37,016 bases of DNA from Nitrososphaerales archaeon (GTDB lineage Archaea > Thermoproteota > Nitrososphaeria > Nitrososphaerales > Nitrososphaeraceae): positions 1-37,016 of the forward strand of contig JARBAW010000012.1 in assembly GCA_029237505.1 (NCBI GenBank), read 5' to 3'. Positions 36,783 through 37,016 of the stretch are shown in pieces. Each line of letters starts with the position of its first letter. Positions within the stretch are counted from its first letter, which is position 1. A program made the position numbers and the translations under genes. The notes under the pieces were generated by a model. That model was not told the origin of the DNA, did not search any database, and worked only from the letters and a program-made list of their open reading frames with translations.

Positions 36783-37016
36783 CTACCTCCGATTAAAAAT
36801 GTAGGCTTCTTTTCTCATCATTGTGTTCCTGTCTACACTAGGAAAAGTTCTGGGCATGTCCACATTTACCCCTAGATTAGATGCCTGACCTAATCCCCGT
36901 TTAGCGATATTGTAAGGAGCGTTTCTATCAGCGTTATCTTCACCACAAGTCTTACATTGAAACAATCCTTGTATTTTTCTTGTGCCTTTTTGACAACAAA
37001 TCTTGCAATATTGAGA
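36783..37016 (-). CDS. C-terminal part of an IS200/IS605-type OrfB (TnpB-like) protein, truncated by window edge
   Basis: Minus-strand frame open to the right edge: SQYCKICCQKGTRKIQGLFQCKTCGEDNADRNAPYNIAKRGLG... matches the C-terminal zinc ribbon and NADRN motif of TnpB. Confidence 0.8.
   Translation of the reverse strand, partial: SQYCKICCQKGTRKIQGLFQCKTCGEDNADRNAPYNIAKRGLGQASNLGVNVDMPRTFPSVDRNTMMRKEAYIFNRR

Overview
This 37 kb, AT-rich archaeal chromosomal window most resembles an ammonia-oxidizing thaumarchaeon (Nitrososphaeria). That placement is inferred from gene content and was not tested by search. The window is dominated by housekeeping genes: RNAP subunit L, TFS, PCNA, AsnRS, GatD, S25e, DNA ligase, TFB, Gar1 and SRP19. 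It also carries a compact aromatic amino-acid operon (aroD-aroE-aroK-aroA-aroC, a chorismate mutase/aminotransferase fusion, tyrA), an ABC importer locus without a local ATPase, homoserine kinase, and an enoyl-CoA hydratase of the type used in the HP/HB carbon cycle. A radical SAM protein resembling tetraether lipid synthase (Tes) sits next to a TrmB-type regulator. The most interesting features are: (1) a tRNA-Tyr(GUA) with two BHB introns, one at 37/38 and one inside the T-loop; (2) an edge-truncated secreted protein with perfect 33-bp repeats encoding an 11-residue, sequon-rich motif; (3) a four-CBS protein with a C-terminal domain resembling ribosome-hibernation factor HPF; (4) the chorismate mutase/aminotransferase fusion; (5) the Tes-like radical SAM gene; (6) a DppC-like permease with a large extracytoplasmic insertion and no ATPase nearby; (7) a structured intergenic RNA candidate after gatD; and (8) the C-terminus of a TnpB-like protein at the right edge. 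No CRISPR array, prophage or clear new defence system was seen. All product calls rest on reading the translations, with no database search.
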